A stretch of DNA of 64,000 nucleotides from NCBI GenBank assembly GCA_947568835.1, contig OX387609.1, positions 13,571,708-13,635,707 of the forward strand. The letters run 5' to 3'. Under the pieces are notes generated by a model. It was not told the origin of the DNA and made no database searches. It saw only the letters and a program-made list of their open reading frames with translations. The DNA comes from Protonemura montana. Its lineage: Eukaryota > Arthropoda > Insecta > Plecoptera > Nemouridae. Position 1 is the stretch's first letter; every line of letters starts with the position of its first letter. This document shows, one piece after another, positions 32,835-47,200 of this stretch. The position numbers were made by a program, and so were the translations under genes.

Positions 32835-35800
32835 ATGGATGAGCCTGACACTTTCATTGGAACTAATTCGGCGGAAGACAAGGGCAATGCTAGTGACAGT
32901 AGTTCGGATAAAAAAAGTAAGTAACCAATGTGAAGATTCTTTAGTAGTTGAGAATGTTGGGTTGCCTTTCTAGTCCAGCCCATCCCAAAAACCAGAATCT
33001 AACCATGATCCCGTTAATAATACATTAACATTTTTTAAATTTACTTGCAGATTGCACTCCTAATCCGCTGCGGATCTGTTTGGTCGGAGCGGCTGGCAAC
33101 GATGCGGCTACTTTGACAGCGGCAGAGAAATTAGGAGGGACAGTTGTCATCAGCGAGTCGGGCTTGGAATTTGTTGACGACAAGTCTTACGAGACAGTGT
33201 TTGTTGTCGATGATTTCTTCAGCGCTTCTTTTAATTTAATCCATGAAAAGGGACAGCGGTAAGTTGACCCTGAAGGTGATCAAAAGAAAAAAACTTGAGC
33301 TATCTTTTTTTGTTATTATCAACACTAAGACTGTCTCGAAAATTGATGCCCAAATGGGGACTCGTACCCCATCCATTTTTTGAGATGGTTATAGTGTTGA
33401 TAATAATAAAATACCCCGCGCATTGCAAGCGTTTGCAATTTATATAAGATTTCATCCCAATTGAGCTATCTTTGTTTTGTAATAGCAATGTTTTACATGT
33501 TATAGTCGTAGATCCATGTTTGCTACATTAATATCAGTGTTTATATAAAAGAGGTAATGTTCCCTTGCCTCTTGTCTTGTCAAAGTCTACCTTCTATGTT
33601 CCGTGCCTGTTTTCTCAGAATCATGGGGCCTCCGGCTCTGAAGCAGTATGCCGAACAAGGCTCGGAGTTGCCGAAGAATTCTCGGCCACTCTTCAGTCTT
33701 GCGATGCTGGGGCTGGTCATTTGTTTCACCGGATTCCGCCGAAAGGAGGAAGTGGTGAGTTACTGATTTACCTTGTTTAGCTCAAAGATGTCAGAGTTTT
33801 GTCCCAGATCATGACTGACATGATGACATGGCTGGTCCACAGTCGATATTTGATAAATCTGGTAGAAAATAACGCAGATATTCTATCCTAGTTTTTAGTC
33901 GGATTCACCAAATCTTGATGGTTTTACGGCATTCGCACCACCCACAAGCAATAAATCCAAACTCGTTTAAGGAATGGTGTGGCGTGATAATAAATGTAGT
34001 CTGCAGTGCATTTAATCATAAGGATGGAATATCTGTGATGGCTCTATCTGTGGTAGTATTTGTATTTATTTTCCGTCGTTTTTTTATACATGCCATAATG
34101 TTTTACACAATTTTTGGTAAAATAGGCATTGGAAATTGTCAGGGTATACATAATAACATAAACATTTAACATTAATAACATAAAACATAAGACACATTCA
34201 TGGTCATAAATACATAATAATATGGTATCTTTATATAGGGTCATTCCATGTCAAATAGGACCACCCTTGACCTTGACCGACTCAGAATTTCATGAAATTC
34301 GGCACACTTGTTCAGAATGTTGGTTTGAGTAAAAGTATTTTTTTGTTTGTTTTTTACTCGAAGAGTTCAAAAGTTACAGGGGGTTGAAGTTCGGGTGTTT
34401 TCACCCCCCGCGCGCATATCACCGTCACATTATATACTTTATCTCGGGTTGTATGACAGCTACAGAGTTCCAGGAGAGCTCATCTGAAAGCTTATTAAAT
34501 TCTCTACTTGAATATATAATAATATGTACCACTTGGTGTACAGCTAATTTACCTTGATTTTCTACATCTGCATTTTCAAAAAACGCCACTGGAAAAAACC
34601 CTCCCCTTTCATTTACCTAAAAAAAATGTATTAATGTTGCCAATATATGAATGAATATTTGTGCCAAAATTCAGAGTTGGCCCTTGACAGGTTTTCAAGA
34701 AAAAAAAAATCTTGTGTAAAAAAGTTTTTTTATCAGGCAGTTCCAGAGCATAGATCCTATACCCACAATGCATAACAGCTCAGGCTTTTATCAACATGGT
34801 GAGTAATGCTCATTTTACATTTGATTGTGTTTGTTCCACTTTTCAATACACGTTTATTCTTGAAAGCACACTTTCATCAAGTGACATGTTCAAACTAGAA
34901 ATGTGTGCAGAAGTCAAAAACTTATAATTTCTTGTCTGAACCTCAAGATCCTATACCCACAATGCATAACAGCTCAGGCTTTTATCAACATGGTGAGTAA
35001 TGCTCATTTTACATTTGATTGTGTTTGTTCCACTTTTCAATACACGTTTATTCTTGAAAGCACACTTTCATCAAGTGACATGTTGAAACTAGAAATGTGT
35101 GCAGAAGTCAAAAACTTTTAATTTCTTGTCTGAACCTCATACTTGATAACCTGCATTAGTTTCTCTTCACATATTGAAGAGTGTGGTAGTGAATTTATTG
35201 CCCACACCCTTAACATTTTTTGTGTTTGTACAACTAAACAATGTGTTCAGTTGGACAGTTCTTCAAAGAAGAGTGTGAAGAACATATGCACATTACTGGC
35301 AACTTGGAAAGTGACAATCAAATTTTATGAGCATTGCGTTCAAAATGTGAAAATATTACATCAGTGTGCAGTTACATGAAAATACATTTCTTGTACATTA
35401 TTGCCTTGGCAACAAGTCGTGCTGTGATCCTTTTAAAACACACACTGGCACACACAGAGGTAAAAGATTGACATCAATTAATTTAACATACAGAAATAAA
35501 TATCTGGAGATTGTGGAACTTATTCCTGGAAAGAAATTATGCTCGACCTGTCCGAAACTACGTCTACTAAAGCAAAAAGAATAAAATACCATTTCCATTC
35601 AGACACCAACGAAATCTGCTGAACCTGACTAACCTTTCGTGGAAACAGATTCTGCGTTAAAACTAGTTAACCAGTCTTTAGCTGCATTTGGTGTATCTCC
35701 ACTCAACAGGAAAAGATTAAAAGGTAAATCTAAATTATATTTAAAAAGAAAACGCCGTGATGCAACCAAGAGTTTCAAGAAGCGGCTGAAACTTGTGTCC

Positions 35801-38800
35801 TCGGTGACGAATATGATTCGCATGAAGATTTTTCCAAGAAAGCAGTAACAAAGTTGGGGATTTTAATGTATTTTCATGTAACTGCACACTGATGTAATAT
35901 TTTCACATTTTGAACGCAATGCTAATAAAATTTGATTGTCACTTTCCAAGTTGCCAGTAATGTGCATATGTTCTTCACACTCTTCTTTGAAGAACTGTCC
36001 AACTGAACACATTGTTTAGTTGTACAAACACAAAAAATGTTAAGGGTGTGGACAATAAATTCACTACCACACTCTTCAATATGTGAAGAGAAACTAATGC
36101 AGGTTATCAAGTATGAGGTTCAGACAAGAAATTATAAGTTTTTGACTTCTGCACACATTTCTAGTTTCAACATGTCACTTGATGAAAGTGTGCTTTCAAG
36201 AATAAACGTGTATTGAAAAGTGGAACAAACACAATCAAATGTAAAATGAGCATTACTCACCATGTTGATAAAAGCCTGAGCTGTTATGCATTGTGGGTAT
36301 AGGATCTATGCTCTGGAACTGCCTGATAAAAAACTTTTTTACACAAGATATTTTTTTTCTTGAAAACCTGTGAAGGGCCAACTCTGAATTTTGGCACAAA
36401 TATTCATACATATGTTGGCAACATTAATACATTTTTTTTAGGTAAATGAAAGGGGAGGGTTTTTTCCAGTGGCGTTTTTTGAAAATGCAGATGTAGAAAA
36501 TCAAGATAAATTAGCTGTACACCAAGTGGTACATATTATTATATATTCAAGTAGAGAATTTAATAAGCTTTCAGATGAGCTCTCCTGGAACTCTGTAGCT
36601 GTCATACAACCCGAGATAAAGTATATAATGTGACGGTGATACGCGCGCGGGGGGTGAAAACACCCGAACTTCAATCCCCTGTAACTTTTGAACTCTTTGA
36701 GTAAAAAACAAACAAAAAAATACTTTTACTCAAACCAACATTCTGAACAAGTGTGCCGAATTTCATGAAATTCTGAGTCGGTCAAGGTCAAAACTCATTT
36801 AAAGTGGTCCTATTTCACATGGAATGACCCTATAGTCTGCCTCATAAGGATGGAATATCTGTGCAAGCTTTATCTGTGGTAGTCTTTGCCTCATAAGGAT
36901 GGAATATCTGTGCAAGCTCTATCTGTGGTAGTCTTTGCCTCATAAGGATGGAATGTCTGTGCAAGCTTTATCTGTGGTAGTCTTTGCCTCATAAGGATGG
37001 AATATCTGTGCAAGCTTTATCTGTGGTAGTCTTTGCCTCATAAGGATGGAATATCTGTGCAAGCTTTATCTGTGGTAGTCTTTGCCTCATAAGGATGGAA
37101 TATCTGTGCAAGCTTTATCTGTGATAGTCTTTGCCTCATAAGGGTGGAATATCTGTGCAAGCTTTATATGTGGTAGTCTTTGCCTCATAAGGATGGAATA
37201 TCTGTGCAAGCTTTATCTGTGCTAGTCTTTGCCTCATAAGGATGGAATATCTGTGCAAGCTTTATCTGTGGTAGTCTTTGCCCCATAAGGAGGGAATATC
37301 TGTGCAAGCTTTATCTGTGCTAGTCTTTGCCTCATAAGGATGGAATATCTGTGCAAGCTTTATCTGTGGTAGTCTTTGTCTCATAAGGATGGAATATCTG
37401 TGCAAGCTTTATCTGTGATAGTCTTTGCCCCATAAGGATGAAATATCTGTACAAGCTTTATCTGTGGTAGTCTTTGCCTCATAAGGATGGAATATCTGTG
37501 CAAGCTTTATCTGTGGTAGTCTTTGCCTCATAAGGATGGAATATCTGTGCAAGCTTTATCCGTGGTAATTTTAACAATCTTTTTGACAGATGCGGCTTAT
37601 GACTCTGATTCATCACATGGGCGGCAGCATCCGCAAGGACATGGTGTCGAAGGTAACGCACCTGGTTGCCAACGGCTGCGGCGGCGGCAAATACCAGTAT
37701 GCAGTTGCGTTTCGAGTTCCCGTTCTCGCCGAGAGCTGGGTTCACGCTTGCTGGGACGGCGCAGGGCAGCCAATAGACCAGGTACATTGAACCTCCCATG
37801 CTAGGCCATGATATACCCGTGGTAACATAAGATAGCAGAATTGAGAAGCTCTGTCAGGCGATCTCAGCATCTCCATGACTACCAAACGTTGAATCTACCA
37901 TTGAACCTTCTATGCCTCCTATCTAACCTCACTATTCTGCAGTCGCTACACCGACTGAAGCCTTTCTGCGGGACCCGAGTCTGCTTCCGAGGATTCTCGG
38001 AGGAGGAACGCCGGCACATGGCGGAGATCCTGACGGAGAACGGAGGCCAGGAGGCTGATCCCGGTCCAGGATGCACGCACCTGGTTCGTACACAAAGATT
38101 ACTTTCTTGCCGCAGACACATTTAAAGTGAGGTCACGAGCGACAGAGAAAACTGGGTGGAAGATCGGCCTCGAGAGCGAGACAAGATCAATTGTTAGAAA
38201 AAAGCCGTAGAAACTATTTCAGCTCGCAGGCGAAACAAAATACTTGAAATCTTTACGGGCTTCCCGTAAGCTAAGGTGTCATACGACGAGTTTAAACGAA
38301 GAATGGAGGAAAAGCTTATGATATTTATTTTTTTTTATTTATTTTATTTGTTTATTAATAGCTTTGGTATCACAATAATTACCTGAGGCTAATAGAATTA
38401 CAATAGCGCTTATGTAGAGATGTGCTTCACGGTGTTTGCTCTGTTTAATGAGATTGTTGGCCCTAAAAAGGGCCTTGGCTCTCGACGTTTCGACAAGTCA
38501 CGGCTTGTCATCTTCAGGAGACTGAAGATGAAGCAAGAGCTTTGCAAACGAGGCTTGTCTTTGGCTGGACTGTCACTTCTCGGGACACGCCCAGAACGGA
38601 ACGCTTTGGGTCTTGGGCAGGCCGTGTTGTAATGCACTTGATCAACTGCATGAGGTCGTTGCTATGGCGACCAAAGAGTCGAGCATCGGAAGCGGGCGTA
38701 TTTCCTCGGCTGAGCGGACGGCGGTCGATCTTTCAGGTGGTGGACTCGGCCGAGACGTACACGTCGCTAAACTCCGCCCCTCACTCCTCGTCGACGCCCC

Positions 38801-41800
38801 TCTCCCAAGGCCCCGCCCCCTCCGTGACCACTCCCCCCAACTCGGCAACGCCCGGACGCGAACGGGCGGAAGATTTTGCGACACCAAATCGAGCTTGCCA
38901 CTCGCTGATGGAAGAAACAACCGACCAGTTGACGGGAGAAGAAATCTCCACTCCGGGTTTCTTCACTCCGGGTTTCGCAACGCCTATGATAGAAGATTCG
39001 ATGTCCGTCGATACTCCGATGAGGCTCGATGCTCAATCCAGGGCCAGCTTCGTAACTCCGTCGCGGCGGTTGTCCTTCGGCCACCGTCGCGATCCGCTGC
39101 GCAAGTCCGAGGGCGGAGTCCGCAGGCTCCGCCTCTCCATGCGTGTTTTTGGGCGTGGCCGACAGAAGGACGACGCCCACAAAGAGGGAGGAGCCAAAGA
39201 AGACCATGTCCCTTGGGCGACGCCCCTGACGGAGCCTCAGACCCCGGTAACCGAGAGCGACAGGATGGGACAGGCGGGTTGTGTTTTCACGGCTTCCTAT
39301 GTTCGTCTGGTCTGTGGAGTTGTGGGCCGAGGAAGACGACCGAGTCTTGCGATGAGTTTGCGTCTGACGGAAGCTGTGATGCACGATCCGCCTTGCCTTG
39401 AGCTGAGCTTGAAGTTTGCACGATCCGCCTTGCTTTGATCTACGCTTGCTGTAATTTGCTGAATGCTTGGGCTTGAATGTGCATCTGCTTGTTTTATTAA
39501 TTGCTCTGGTATTACAATAATTACCTGAGGCTAATAGAATTACAATAGTGTTCATCAAATTTACAGTATAATTTACATAGAATTTTGTGATTAGTTTATT
39601 AATTTACAGTGGTATTTCATTTTTTTTTTTTCGAAATTTAGTCATTATATCATGGGCCAGTGCATTCCACAGTCTAGTTGATCGGGCCAAGAAGGCTTGA
39701 TGGCCCATGTCGCTATTGTACCCAGGGAGGTACAAGAAGTCTTGATGGCCCATGTCGCTATTGTACCTAGGGAGGTACAAGAAGGCTTGATGGCCCATGT
39801 TGCTATTGTACCTAGGGAGGTACAAGAAGGCTCGATGGCCCATGTCGCTATTGTACCCAGGGAGGTACAAGAAGGCTTGATGGCCCATGTCACTATTGTA
39901 CCTAGGGAGGTACAAGAAGGCTTGATGGCCCATGTCACTATTGTACCCAGGGAGGTACAAGAAGGCTTGATGGCCCATGTTGCTATTTTATCTAGGGAGG
40001 CACAAGAATGCTTGATGGCCCATGTCGCTATTGTACCCAGGGAGGTACAAGAAGGCTTGATGGCCCATGTCGCTATTGTACCTAGGGAGGTACAAGAAGG
40101 CTTGATGGCCCATGTCACTATTGTACCCAGGGAGGTACAAGAAGGCTTGATGGCCCATGTTGCTATTGTACCTAGGGAGGTACAAGAAGGCTTGATGGCC
40201 CATGTCACTATTGTACCCAGGGAGGTACAAGAAGGCTTGATGGCCCATGTTGCTATTGTACCTAGGGAGGTACAAGAAGGCTTGATGGCCCATGTCACTA
40301 TTGTACCCAGGGAGGTACAAGAAGGCTTGATGGCCCATGTTGCTATTGTACCTAGGGAGGTACAAGAAGGCTTGATGGCCCATGTCGCTATTGTACCTAG
40401 TGAGGAACAAGAAGGCTTGATGGCCCATGTCGCTATTGTACCTAGGGAGGTACAAGAAGGCTTGATGGCCCATGTCGCTATTGTACCTAGGGAGGTACAA
40501 GAAGGCTTGATGGCCCATGTCGCTATTGTACCTAAGAAGGTACAAGAAGGCTTGATGGCCCATGTCGCTATTGTACCTAGTGAGGAACAAGAAGGCTTGA
40601 TGGCCCATGTCGCTATTGTACCTAGGGAGGTACAAGAAGGCTTGATGGCCCATGTCGCTATTGTACCTAGTGAGGAACAAGAAGGCTTGATGGCCCATGT
40701 CGCTATTGTACCTAGGGAGGTACAAGAAGGCTTGATGGCCCATGCCGCTATTGTACCTAGGGAGGTACAAGAAGGCTTGATGGCCCATGTCGCTATTGTA
40801 CCTAGGAAGGTACATTTTCAGAGGGTGGTCTTTTTTACCATAAAAATGTGAGCTTGGAACAGGACAGCAGGACCTAGAGATGGATAATGATAAGACTGGT
40901 CAAAATATAAAGCTATATGAAGTAATTACTTTATGTAGCTTTATTTTTTGACATCTTGAAGACCCTGGCAAACCACTTGCCTGACGAGCTGCTATTTCCA
41001 CAGCGTCAACCAAACTCTGGGAGATCTTCAAGGTTCATTATGAAGAGAGCAGATTTAATTAATCGATGTAGGAGAAAGTAGTGCAAGATAATTGTAATTT
41101 GTAATTTCTTTATTGTTGTAGGCACATTTGGTTTACTTGGGTACAATGTCATTCTGTTAATATTAACAGTTGTTTTTAATTGAAGTAATCTTAAGTAAAT
41201 TGGGTACATATAAATACAATACAATACTTAATATTTTTTATGCTACCCTATCATATATTTATCTCATTATATCAATCATTACAACAATAGTTTAAACTCT
41301 ACAACCATTCCAGGCATTTCTAGAAGATGTTCTGTTGTATTGTTAGGTCAGGTTATGTCATGTTAGGTTAGGTTAGGTTAGTTGTTTTTAGTGATATGCT
41401 GTAGCATTGACTTGTTGTCAAGTGTTTTGCATGGCTTTACGTAATTATTTGCACGTTGTTTACACAGCTTCTTAATTCACCGGATGACTTCTGGATCTAA
41501 ATATTGCCTTCGTAGGTTCGCTCAGTTCAACATTAGCGCTGTGACTCAATGACTTTACTATCAGCCTGTAGGCTTGGTACCAACAAAGCAAATACAAATT
41601 TAAGACATGATTTTTATAAACTTGTTATATACCGACGTCTGAATTTGTGTACCTAAATTTTTTCTATCTTACTACTTCTTAAACTGTGTAATCTTTTTCT
41701 TGTAGCATTTTTAAAACAAATCAGGTTTGCCAAATGTTTTGAAACCTATTGTGATGCTATGTTGATAAATTGGTAGCATAGGGAAATCTCCTTAAGATTA

Positions 41801-44227
41801 TTATTTAATTGTTATCATTGTGTTCAAATAAGCGTTTAAAATAAAATCTAACGTATTTTTTCTTTTTATAATCCGATCATAACTGTTCTATTTATATTTG
41901 TTTTAAGAATGGCTAAAATATAAATTCTCGTGGCGGGATTAAAACGAGCTTTGACGTCAGAAATTCTGTTCTGACGGCATTTTGGGTCTCCTTTGCTTTC
42001 GCTTCTGTTTCTTGACATTTTTTGACGTCATACTGACGTCAGATTTCACTATAAGTCATAAAAAATGGCGACCCTCGTTTTCGTACGAGATTGAAACGCA
42101 CAAATTTCAAACAGGTATATTTTATTCAAAATTGGATTTAGGAGAAAATAAAAAAATACCTGTTGATTATTTTCTCACAAAAAAATTTAAAAAAAAATAG
42201 TTACAAATTTAAAGAGATTTCCCTATTGTCAAGCACTGCCTCTACGATGTCCAGCAAGGTTGCAATGTTGTTTTCTTGGGGCAGGTTCTGGACGACTTGG
42301 CCGGGAACGACTTGGCCGGCAGTTCTTCGGCAGAGAATGGAACATCTGTGGTACGTGTCGAGTGGTTCTGGGTCTCCGTGCAGAACGAGGGCTGCGCCGA
42401 TGAGAAAGATTACCTCTTCGAAGACGTGAGTTTCTTGTCGCTTTGGACACCCTGTTAGCGGCTTGATGCTGTTTTCAACTAAATCATCGCTTGCGAGTTT
42501 AATGATGTACAAAATATGTGAGTTTTTGAGTTATTGACCCTGATTATTTTGTTTAGATGCATTTAGGAAGCTTGAACTTGGTAATTGTTATAATTTTATA
42601 TGGTTCTTTTATTCAGGACTGCTCTAACCCTTGAAGAAGTAACTAGTATATGTTACGAAACGTTGGGAAATTTAGTTGTCCTTTACTTAGCATTCAAAAC
42701 CCAGTTCAAATAGTTTTTCTCAAACCTAGAGCTAAGGTTACATCAAGTAGACATTAGTTTAAAAACCAGTAAAACTTTCGACAGGTTGTTGAAATACATT
42801 TCAATATAAATTTAAAAGATCGTAATACTTGGTAAGACTTTGGCTCCAAACAAAATTTATATTTCTTGGATAAGAGGCATAAAAATTAATTATTTCACAC
42901 AGAAAAACACAAAGAAAAATGTTGATTAACGTTGAAACTCGTTGAATCCAGCGCGGCTTGGAGTCTCTGGTCTCGCCGCGCGATGCGCCAGGCTCGGCTC
43001 GGGCGCGCAAACGCAAGCGTCTCCGCGACGCGGCGCGATGCAGCCAATCGCCCGCCGCTCACAAGCGCAGATCCTCCGTCTCCGATGCCAACCTGTTGAG
43101 CATCAGCGGCAGCTTCCTGGACTCGCCTGACGACACCAGGACAGGTACGTGCTCCCGCTTGTACTTGGTTACCATGGTTACACGTCGCTTGCGTTGGTTA
43201 CCATGGTTACACGTCGCTTGCGTTGGTTACCATGGTTACACGTCGCTTGCGTTGGTTACCATGGTTACACGTCCCACATTAGTTGCACTTCTGTGTAGGG
43301 GTCTCACAAAGTATATAACGATGCTACAGGCAGCTAACCTTAAGGTTATGTAAGGTTATGTAATCTTTTGTATTAATTTCTCTTACAAGTGTGCATTTGC
43401 TGCACTGTGGTAAGGTACATACATAAACATCTACTATAAAATTACAAATATAAAATATAATTGCTAGGAACACATATAATTTTCTTTATTTTATTTAATG
43501 TTGTTCCTACAAATAGTTTCATCTAACAGCTGATCTATCAACAATCATCAATGATTATCAACAATCTAACAGATGATTGAAAATCAAGAGAATTATTTTC
43601 TTTTTGATCATCAATTCAACAATGTTGGTTTTGAATCTATTCCCGTCTTTTACAGTCCTGACTTTGACTTGTGGGTTTGATTGATGCAGGTGACGAGGTG
43701 GAAGGGGGCGCTGCGTTGACCGCTCGTCAGATGGTCTTCCTCGAGTTGGTGCAAACCGAGACCAACTACGTAGCGATCCTCGGCACCATCATGTCGGTAA
43801 GCCACGCCCCTTCCTACTGGCCCAGGTGTTACCAACCTCTGCAGAGACCAAGTATTAAACCAGTGATACCAATCTTTGCAGACTTCTTCAGATCATTCTG
43901 TTGGCTGAATTGTGACCCCATTAAGGTAGTTAGGGTAGAAATTATATCAAGGCAGTTTAAAGGCAGAAAGAATGCTTTAAATTCAGTGCGTTCTAGTTGG
44001 AGACAAATAATGAAACTTTGTTCAGAGATTATTTTGTTTAATTTCTTTTATTCTTAATTCTATTCTATTCTATTCTAATTTTTAATATTCTTTAATTTCT
44101 AAAACATGAACATTGTTAGCGCAGTCCACGACAACGTTGGTTACAAAAAAGATTATTTTTGTGAGATATATTTGTTCCAATCCAACGAGCCTGCATGTTC
44201 TGTGTTAGGTTAGGTTTATAATCATCC

Positions 44228-44258
<31 letters not shown>

Positions 44259-47200
44259 CATCATCATCCTCATCATTCACTGACGCCATTAGACCTGTGC
44301 CACATGGTACGTTATCGCTAAAACCCAGTATATTAAAACACCTTTTTGTCAGGTAACTTTCTGCAAAAACTCTGGTCTTTATACGTTCCTATATCTATGA
44401 GATTTTCTTTTGAATTTTTTTGGATTGTCTTGAAAGTAAAGTTTTGCTTTGAGTAGTGCCGTAGGTTTTGACACCTTCCGGAAAAGTTTGGGCTTTTTTT
44501 GAGGGTTTATTTTGGTAATTTTTTTTAAATTTTGGCCTAATTTCTTTCTTAGTTTGTACACCTTATATTAATACCCAGGCACTAAAAAATATTGGTGGAT
44601 TTTGTTATTCGGGATACCAATTTGGGGGTAATCCATAAAGCTATAATATCTTTCTATTTTCTTGATCCTGTGCCACTTATATCTTTGAAACTTGCAAAGC
44701 TTGCTGAAATTGAAGTTCTGCAGTGGTTGGTGTTCCCACACCTAGGGCGCAATCTTGAGCAAAATTAAAGAGTGCATTTAGATTCGTTTCTGCAGTTTTT
44801 ATGATTTTCTTTTAAAACTTTTTGCGACGGGATTTTCTGCGGCACGCCTGCAGGGCAAAGCCGCAGTCAATCAATCGATCAAACAGTGTGTAACTTGTCC
44901 GACGCTTGAAGATGTTTAAAGGTGCCCTGGAGGACATGACCCCCACCGAGGACCCGCTGCTCAACGCCACCGAACTCCGACTCATCTTCGGTAACCTCCC
45001 GCCGATCTTCGAGCTCCACACAGAGATGCTGGACGAGCTTCGAGTCGCCGCCGTCAAGTGGCGCGAAGACGTCAGCATCGGCAGGATACTGAACCGATAT
45101 GTGAGTCTAGCAGAGCAGAGATTTTACTCGCGGAGAGCATCGAATCTTGACTCCCGAGTTGATTTATTCGTTTATTAACAGCTTTAGTCAAATACAAAAA
45201 TACCTAGGGCTAATAGAATTACAATTGTTCTTATGGAATTTACAATAAAATTACATAGAATTTTGTGGTTAGTTTATAAATTTCCAATGGTATTTCATAT
45301 TTTTTGGAAATGAAGTCATTATATCGTGGGGCAGCGCATTCCATAGTCTAATTGATCGGGCCAAGAAGTCTTGATGGCCCATGTCGCTATTGTACCTAGG
45401 GAGGTACAAGAAGGCTTGATGGCCCATGTCGCTATTGTACCTAGGGAGGTACAAGAAGGCTTGATGGCCCATGTCGCTATTGTACCCAGGGAGGCACAAG
45501 GAGTCTTGATGGCCCATGTCGCTATTGTACCCAGGGAGGTACAAGAAGGCTTGATGGCCCATGTCGCTATTGTACCTAGGGAGGTACAAGAAGGCTTGAT
45601 GGCCTATGTCGCTATTGTATCTAGGGAGGTACAAGAAGGCTTGATGGCCCATGTCGCTATTGTATCTAGGGAGGTACAAGAAGGCTTGATGGCCCATGTC
45701 GCTATTGTACCCAGGGAGGTACAAGAAGGCTTGATGGCCCATGTCGCTATTGTACTTAGGGAGGTACAAGAAGGCTTGATGACCCATGTCGCTATTGTAC
45801 CTAGGGAGGTACAAGAAGGCTTGATGGCCCATGTTGCTATTGTACCTAGGGAGGTACAAGAAGGCTTGATGGCCCATGTCGCTATTGCACCTAGGGAGGT
45901 ACAAGAAGGCTTGATGGCCCATGTCGCTATTGTACCCAGGGAGGTACAAGAAGGCTTGATGGCCCATGTCGCTATTGTACCCAGGGAGGTATAAGAAGGC
46001 TTGATGGCCCATGTCGCTATAGTACCTAGGGAGGTACAAGAAGGCTTGATGGCCCATGTCGCTATTGTACCTAGGGAGGTACAAGAAGGCTTGATGGCCC
46101 ATGTCGCTATTGCACCCAGGGAGGTATAAGAAGGCTTGATGGCCCATGTCGCTATTGTACCTAGGAAGGTACAAGAAGGCTTGATGGCCCATGTCGCTAT
46201 TGTACCCAGGGAGGTACAAGAAGGCTTGATGGCCCATGTCGCTATTGTACCTAGAAGGCTTGATAGCCCATGCTGCTATTTTGGACATCAATTTTTGAGA
46301 CGGCATTGCAAGCGTTTGCAATTTAAATAAGATTCCATCTAAAAATCTAGTTCCGATGCTTATTGTCTACGGGTCATTCCATGTCAAATAGGACCACCCT
46401 TGACCTTGACCGACTCAGAATTTCATGAAATTCGGCACACTTGTTCAGAATGTTGGTTTGAGTAAAAGTATTTTTTTGTTTGTTTTTTACTCGAAGAGTT
46501 CAAAAGTTACAGGGGGTTGAAGTTCGGGTGTTTTCACCCCCCGCGCGCATATCACCGTCACATTATATACTTTATCTCGGGTTGTATGACAGCTACAGAG
46601 TTCCAGGAGAGCTCATCTGAAAGCTTATTAAATTCTCTACTTGAATATATAATAATATGTACCACTTGGTGTACAGCTAATTTACCTTGATTTTCTACAT
46701 CTGCATTTTCAAAAAACGCCACTGGAAAAAACCCTCCCCTTTCATTTACCTAAAAAAAATGTATTAATGTTGCCAATATATGAATGAATATTTGTGCCAA
46801 AATTCAGAGTTGGCCCTTGACAGGTTTTCAAGAAAAAAAAAATCTTGTGTAAAAAAGTTTTTTTATCAGGCAGTTCCAGAGCATAGATCCTATACCCACA
46901 ATGCATAACAGCTCAGGCTTTTATCAACATGGTGAGTAATGCTCATTTTACATTTGATTGTGTTTGTTCCACTTTTCAATACACGTTTATTCTTGAAAGC
47001 ACACTTTCATCAAGTGACATGTTCAAACTAGAAATGTGTGCAGAAGTCAAAAACTTATAATTTCTTGTCTGAACCTCAAGATCCTATACCCACAATGCAT
47101 AACAGCTCAGGCTTTTATCAACATGGTGAGTAATGCTCATTTTACATTTGATTGTGTTTGTTCCACTTTTCAATACACGTTTATTCTTGAAAGCACACTT

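Noticed and set aside
36831..37570. CRISPR-like array (regular 49-bp repeats)
   Set aside because: There are no unique spacers; units are contiguous and the DNA is eukaryotic. The same holds for the other arrays.
39697..40851. Plus-strand 384-codon ORF of MAHVAIVPREVQEGL repeats
   Set aside because: It is the antisense shadow of the 45-bp array in a LINE 3' end; the minus strand carries the RT C-terminus.
41345..41385. Interstitial telomere block (GGTTA/TTAGG runs)
   Set aside because: Runs are short and degenerate; useful as an organism hint but not evidence of a telomere or a fusion point.
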